DNA of 64,000 bases from Gemmatimonadaceae bacterium (GTDB lineage Bacteria; Gemmatimonadota; Gemmatimonadetes; Gemmatimonadales; Gemmatimonadaceae), in contig JADKJT010000002.1 of assembly GCA_016720905.1 (NCBI GenBank), positions 186,001 through 250,000 on the forward strand, read 5' to 3'. The position numbers and the translations under genes are program-made. The notes under the pieces were generated by a model. The model was not told the DNA's origin, did not search any database, and was given only the letters and a program-made list of their open reading frames with translations. Below, piece by piece: positions 60,816-64,000 of the stretch. Numbering within the stretch: position 1 is the first letter of the stretch; each line of letters starts with the position of its first letter.

Positions 60816-61549
60816 TGACTACACGCATCGCGACCGCCTGCACCTCGGCGCTGCTGCTGGTCAGCTGTCATCAGCAGGGCGTGACGTCGGCCGCACAATC
60901 GCGCCCGTCGGGCATGGTCCCCATCGTGATCAGCACGGAACGCGGGGATATTTCCGTGTCGCTGGACAGCGCCCACGCGCCGGTCACGGTAACGAATTTC
61001 CTGCGTTACGTGGATCGCGGCGCGTTCACCGATGGTCGCTTTCACCGCACGGTCACGCGGGAGAATCAGCCGCGCGACACCGTGCGCATCGAAGTCATTC
61101 AGGGCAGCGCGAGAACGACGCGCCCCGACTCGAGCTTCCCCGCCGTGGTCCTCGAGCGAACCAGTGTCACCGGACTGCGTCATCTGGATGGCACCATCTC
61201 GATGGCCCGTGGTGGTCCGAATAGCGCGACCTCCAGTTTCTTCATCACCATTGGGACGCAACCGTCACTGGACGAGGGCGGCCACCGGAATCTTGACGGA
61301 CAGGGATTTGCCGCGTTTGGTCGGGTGACCGCCGGTATGGAACTGGTGCGCGCCATTCAGCAGTCGCCGCACACCGAGCAGAATCTCACGCCGCCGATTG
61401 CCATTCGTAGCGTTCGCCGACTGTACCCGAAACGGACTGCCGATCCCGCGCAGCGGGCCTTGCCCTCACGGCCTTTCCGCGCCTCGTGCCGCTGGCCCCA
61501 AACGTCTACGGATACGAGGAAATTCGTCAGCCCGGCTTCACCACGGTGA
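60815..61549 (+). CDS. Cyclophilin-type peptidyl-prolyl isomerase, exported
   Basis: A 244-residue cyclophilin-type isomerase with a lipoprotein signal (ACTSALLLVSCHQQ). Family segments are VPIVISTERGDISVSLDSAH, APVTVTNFLRYVDRGAFTDG, RFHRTV and HLDGTISMARGGPNSATSSF, then FFITIGTQPSLD, FAAFGRVTAGMELVRAI and AIRSVRRLYP. The cyclophilin fold ends near residue 205; the last 39 residues are a translation of the start of the next gene in another frame and have no homology, so the true end may differ. It overlaps the MBL gene by 64 nt. Confidence 0.9.
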   Translation: MTTRIATACTSALLLVSCHQQGVTSAAQSRPSGMVPIVISTERGDISVSLDSAHAPVTVTNFLRYVDRGAFTDGRFHRTVTRENQPRDTVRIEVIQGSARTTRPDSSFPAVVLERTSVTGLRHLDGTISMARGGPNSATSSFFITIGTQPSLDEGGHRNLDGQGFAAFGRVTAGMELVRAIQQSPHTEQNLTPPIAIRSVRRLYPKRTADPAQRALPSRPFRASCRWPQTSTDTRKFVSPASPR

Positions 61550-62289
61550 GCCTCATTGTCGTCGGGAAAAGCGGGGTGTTGATAGCCGACGGTCAGGGAA
61601 GTCCGGCGGCCACCCAGACGATGCTCGATCGTATCAAGTCCATCACACCGCTGCCCATCAAATGGTACGTGGTGGGGTCCGATCACGGTGATCATACCGC
61701 TGGGAACAGCGTGCTACCGCCTGGCATCACGTACGTCGTGCACCCCACGTCACTGGCGCAACTCAAGCGCGACTCGGCCGGCGCGCCGGCCAACCGACGC
61801 GTGATCGTCCCGTCGGTCGCGATGACGGGCGATCACGAGACCATCGATGTGGGCACGATGAAGGTCGACGTGCGCTTTCTGGGTCGCGCCCATACCGGAG
61901 GCGACCTGATGGTGTACCTGCCGGCAACCAAGATTCTGTTCATGAGCGAGGCGTATCTCAATCGTGTGTTCCCCGCCATGCGTTCGGCCTATCCCAGCGA
62001 ATGGGTGAAGACGGTGGATCGCGCCCTCGCCATGAACGCGTCGCGCTATGTGCCCGGGCACGGGTTCATCGAAGACCCGGCCACGTCGCGCGAGGAACTG
62101 GTGACGTTTCGCGAGTCGTTGCGCGCCGTCATCGCCGAAGTCACGCGACTGCGCGCGTTGGGCCTGTCGGCCGACGACGCGGTGAAGCAGGCGCAGTGGG
62201 GCCCGTATGCCGGTTGGTTTCTGGCCGACCAGCAGGCACCGGTTGCGGTCCGCAAGGTGTATGAAGAACTCGCCGGGACACTCAAATGA
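61486..62289 (+). CDS. MBL-fold metallo-hydrolase
   Basis: A 267-residue MBL-fold protein. The expected HxHxDH motif appears as VGSDHGDHTAGNSVLP (Ser in place of the first His), which is similar to the quinoprotein-relay SoxH-like subgroup; other features: FLGRAHTGGDLMVYLPATKI, LFMSEAYLNRVFPAM and YVPGHGFIED. The C-terminal third is helical. GTG 61486 starts MPLAPNVYGYEE; a frame upstream is open to 61411 and includes an apparent AAGLALTAFPRL signal, but no start codon. It overlaps the isomerase gene by 64 nt and the next gene by 4. Confidence 0.83.
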   Translation: MPLAPNVYGYEEIRQPGFTTVSLIVVGKSGVLIADGQGSPAATQTMLDRIKSITPLPIKWYVVGSDHGDHTAGNSVLPPGITYVVHPTSLAQLKRDSAGAPANRRVIVPSVAMTGDHETIDVGTMKVDVRFLGRAHTGGDLMVYLPATKILFMSEAYLNRVFPAMRSAYPSEWVKTVDRALAMNASRYVPGHGFIEDPATSREELVTFRESLRAVIAEVTRLRALGLSADDAVKQAQWGPYAGWFLADQQAPVAVRKVYEELAGTLK

Positions 62290-62720
62290 CCATGCAATTC
62301 CCTTTCCGCGCCGTCTTTGCGTGCGCAAGTGTCTGTCTTCTCGCGATCGTGCCTACGGCGCAGGCGCAGAAGCTCACCAAGATCGGCGCAACGTCGGTTG
62401 GCACACCGGTGATGCTCGAAGCGCGATCGGTGACACGTGCCGGCGACGTCGTCACCGCCACCGTGCGCGCGGTGCTGCAGCCGCCCATGAAGTCACCCAA
62501 GGGCGACTACCGCAGCACACGATCGGTCGCGCTCTTCAACTGCGCCGAGCAGACGGTGGCGACGAAAGAGCGGTGGTTTTACTACGACGAGAAGGGTACG
62601 AAGGAAGCCCGGCATGACAAGCCGGGGATTCCGGGCTTCGGTCCAACCATCAAGGGGTCGCTGGCCGATGTCGCCTTGGTGTACCTCTGTACGGCGGGCG
62701 GCAAGTCGGGGGCGCGGTAG
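62286..62720 (+). CDS. Small exported protein, surface-adhesin E-like
   Basis: A 144-residue exported protein (signal ACASVCLLAIVPTAQAQ). The mature region has VTRAGDVVTATVRAVLQPPM, GDYRSTRSVALFNCAEQTVA and ERWFYYDEK, with Cys in FNCAEQ and a near-C-terminal VYLC that may form a disulfide. The layout resembles small surface-adhesin E-type proteins, an uncertain match. ATG overlaps the MBL stop (ATGA), so they are translationally coupled. Confidence 0.6.
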   Translation: MTMQFPFRAVFACASVCLLAIVPTAQAQKLTKIGATSVGTPVMLEARSVTRAGDVVTATVRAVLQPPMKSPKGDYRSTRSVALFNCAEQTVATKERWFYYDEKGTKEARHDKPGIPGFGPTIKGSLADVALVYLCTAGGKSGAR

Positions 62721-62754
62721 CGCGTATCAGCGCATGACGGTTTCGCACAGACCC

Positions 62755-63579
62755 CTACATCCCTTCAGCCACCAGGAGTGCGCCCGTGGCCGTCGCATAG
62801 CCCCCGAACTCCGGCACCTGCAGCGTCGCACCGTAGAATTGCCCCACCAGTCGGAACGTCTCGCGAACACTGGACAGGTCCGACAGATGTCCGACAATCA
62901 CGATGTGCTCCTGCTGCGTGGCGCGCGCCGCGTTGATGGCGATGATGGCAATCACCTGCCCCACCATGTTCACCAGGGCCGCCGCCGTATCGGCCGGCGT
63001 GGCGGCCATCGGCTCACGCGCCACACGCCCGAAGTTCACGGCCGTGGTGTCGGGTGGCAGTGACCCGATGGCGCCACCAAGAATCTCGCCGATGGTGAGA
63101 TTGAGTTCGGTTGGACTCCCGACGAGTGCCAGCTGGTCCAGGACATGCGGGTCGGTGATGTCGAGCAACATGCGCCCCAGACCCACCAGAGTACCGCCGC
63201 CAACCCCGGTACCGGTCACGTGACGGGCTCCGTCAGGTCCGGCGACCACGACTGCCGTCCCTGACCCTGCGCTGGTCACCACCGCGCGATCGAGGCCAGC
63301 CAGCGCGAGGCCGCCACGGCCGATCGCCTGCACTTCATCGACGCGATGCACGGTGCGTTCGTCGATCGCGGTTGGGAGTCGTTCGCGATTGCCGCCGGTC
63401 ACCGCGATCCACCCGACGTCACGTGGTGACAATCCGCCGTGCGCCAGCACCTCTCGCACACGCCGTTCGTCTGGCTGTCCGCGGCTTGGCACATTCCATC
63501 GACGAAGCGCGGCGCCAGTCCTGACGACCACGTCCGTGTTGCTGGCACCGAAGTCGATGGCGACCACGGAGCGATTCAT
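62755..63579 (-). CDS. Type II pantothenate kinase-like ASKHA ATPase
   Basis: A 274-residue ASKHA-fold kinase. The phosphate-1 motif is SVVAIDFGASNTDVVVRTG (about residues 4-22), the second VVTSAGSGTAVVVAGPD, and GTGVGGGTLVGLGRMLLD (about 136-153) matches the type II pantothenate kinase (CoaW) loop. The C-terminal IVIVGHLSDLSSVRETFRLV and GYATATGALLVAEG end the fold. A pantothenate or other small-molecule kinase is likely. ATG 63579 (MNRSVVAIDFG) fits; an in-frame ATG at 63597 is an alternative. Neighbours give no pathway support. Confidence 0.75.
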   Translation of the reverse strand: MNRSVVAIDFGASNTDVVVRTGAALRRWNVPSRGQPDERRVREVLAHGGLSPRDVGWIAVTGGNRERLPTAIDERTVHRVDEVQAIGRGGLALAGLDRAVVTSAGSGTAVVVAGPDGARHVTGTGVGGGTLVGLGRMLLDITDPHVLDQLALVGSPTELNLTIGEILGGAIGSLPPDTTAVNFGRVAREPMAATPADTAAALVNMVGQVIAIIAINAARATQQEHIVIVGHLSDLSSVRETFRLVGQFYGATLQVPEFGGYATATGALLVAEGM

Positions 63580-63827
63580 GGCGATCGGCGAACTCATGCA
63601 CAACGCTGCCGCCGGTACCACGTCTCCGCAAGCAGCGCGCTCAAGGCCGGCGTGGCCGGAACCTTTGACGTCATGGCAGCGTATTGACCTCGTTTCGTGC
63701 CGTCCGCGACGCATGACGCGCTCTGCCGTGCGCTTCCTTGCTGACTGAACGATTGTGCGGCACTCGCTGTCCAATGCTGTGCTCGTCCCGCGCTCCCCCT
63801 TCCGCTCCGGGAACTGATCAACTGCCT

Positions 63828-64000
63828 ATGCGTCCACTATTCGGGATTCTCCTGTCTGTGCTGTGCCTCGTCGTCCTGCCAGAGCAACTGGCCGCACAGG
63901 TTGACGTCATTCGCGGCAAGGTCACCAGCGCCGACGGAGCGCCCTTGAGTGGCGTGCGGATCACCGCCACGTCGATTCCCGGCAATGTCACGCGCACCGC
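63828..64000 (+). CDS. Start of a secreted carboxypeptidase-regulatory-domain protein, 3' end outside
   Basis: About 57 residues are visible: a signal peptide (FGILLSVLCLVVLPEQLAAQ), then VDVIRGKVTSADGAPLSGVR, the start of a CarboxypepD_reg-like beta-sandwich. Such domains often head TonB-dependent receptors or large secreted proteins; the rest is not visible, so the final class is open. ATG 63828; no strong SD. The 248-nt gap upstream from the kinase start holds no other gene and must contain divergent promoters. Confidence 0.75.
   Translation, partial: MRPLFGILLSVLCLVVLPEQLAAQVDVIRGKVTSADGAPLSGVRITATSIPGNVTRT

Overview
The window is GC-rich, densely packed bacterial chromosome without tRNA, rRNA, CRISPR, phage or transposon genes. 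The mix of genes points to an aerobic, diderm soil or freshwater heterotroph, most likely Gemmatimonadota. It includes many secreted peptidases and hydrolases, a Ser/Thr kinase, a DUF305/LVIVD pair, a SufU-type SUF operon and quinoprotein and molybdopterin dehydrogenases. That placement is inferred from gene content and base composition, not from a marker-gene comparison.

Layout. 1-3108 (minus): an acyl-CoA dehydrogenase cut by the window edge, two small membrane proteins and an MFS-type transporter. 3268-10310: secreted M28 and S41 peptidases, an NSS sodium symporter overlapping an MBL-fold lactonase-like enzyme, a PAP2 phosphatase, a PhnA-domain protein and a small P-loop ATPase. 10323-14369: a PQQ dehydrogenase, a PNPOx-fold protein, infA, an unknown protein and a cold-shock protein. 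14700-19518: DUF305 and LVIVD proteins, DUF3179 and an LLM flavoprotein. 19587-25172: a tail-anchored kinase, a two-subunit molybdenum hydroxylase and phosphoglucomutase. 25209-31863: thioesterase, Fe-alcohol dehydrogenase, patatin, FAD dehydrogenase, matrixin and PDZ protein. 31863-33225: an ECF sigma/anti-sigma pair in one operon with the PDZ gene. 33330-41938: a serine hydrolase with a histone-like tail, a DUF59 protein, lspA (frameshifted), rnd, an AI-2E-type permease, ferredoxin, YhbY, M23 and an ACP-like protein. 42160-49258: the SUF iron-sulfur operon sufR-B-C-D-U-Rieske-S plus a second scaffold gene. 49316-64000: YciI, AHSA1, phosphodiester glycosidase, DedA-like, SSS symporter, DUF4350-like, ggt, tgt, Bax-inhibitor-1, SGNH hydrolase, PepSY, cyclophilin, MBL hydrolase, a pantothenate-kinase-like protein and the start of a secreted protein.

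The SUF operon is the most coherent system. A predicted SufR operator (CAAC-N6-GTTG) overlaps the -35 of a promoter whose start site falls on the sufR ATG, suggesting autoregulation from a leaderless transcript. Two scaffold paralogues and a Rieske protein accompany the SufBCD-S core.

Between genes there are two families of 7-bp-period repeats. GTACTTG-type arrays flank sufC-sufD, and GGGAGAC-type palindromes occur at three other gaps. Two further long palindromes sit between convergent genes. Two conserved genes, sufB and lspA, carry short indels in GC or G runs that break the frame; these could be sequence errors or real lesions.
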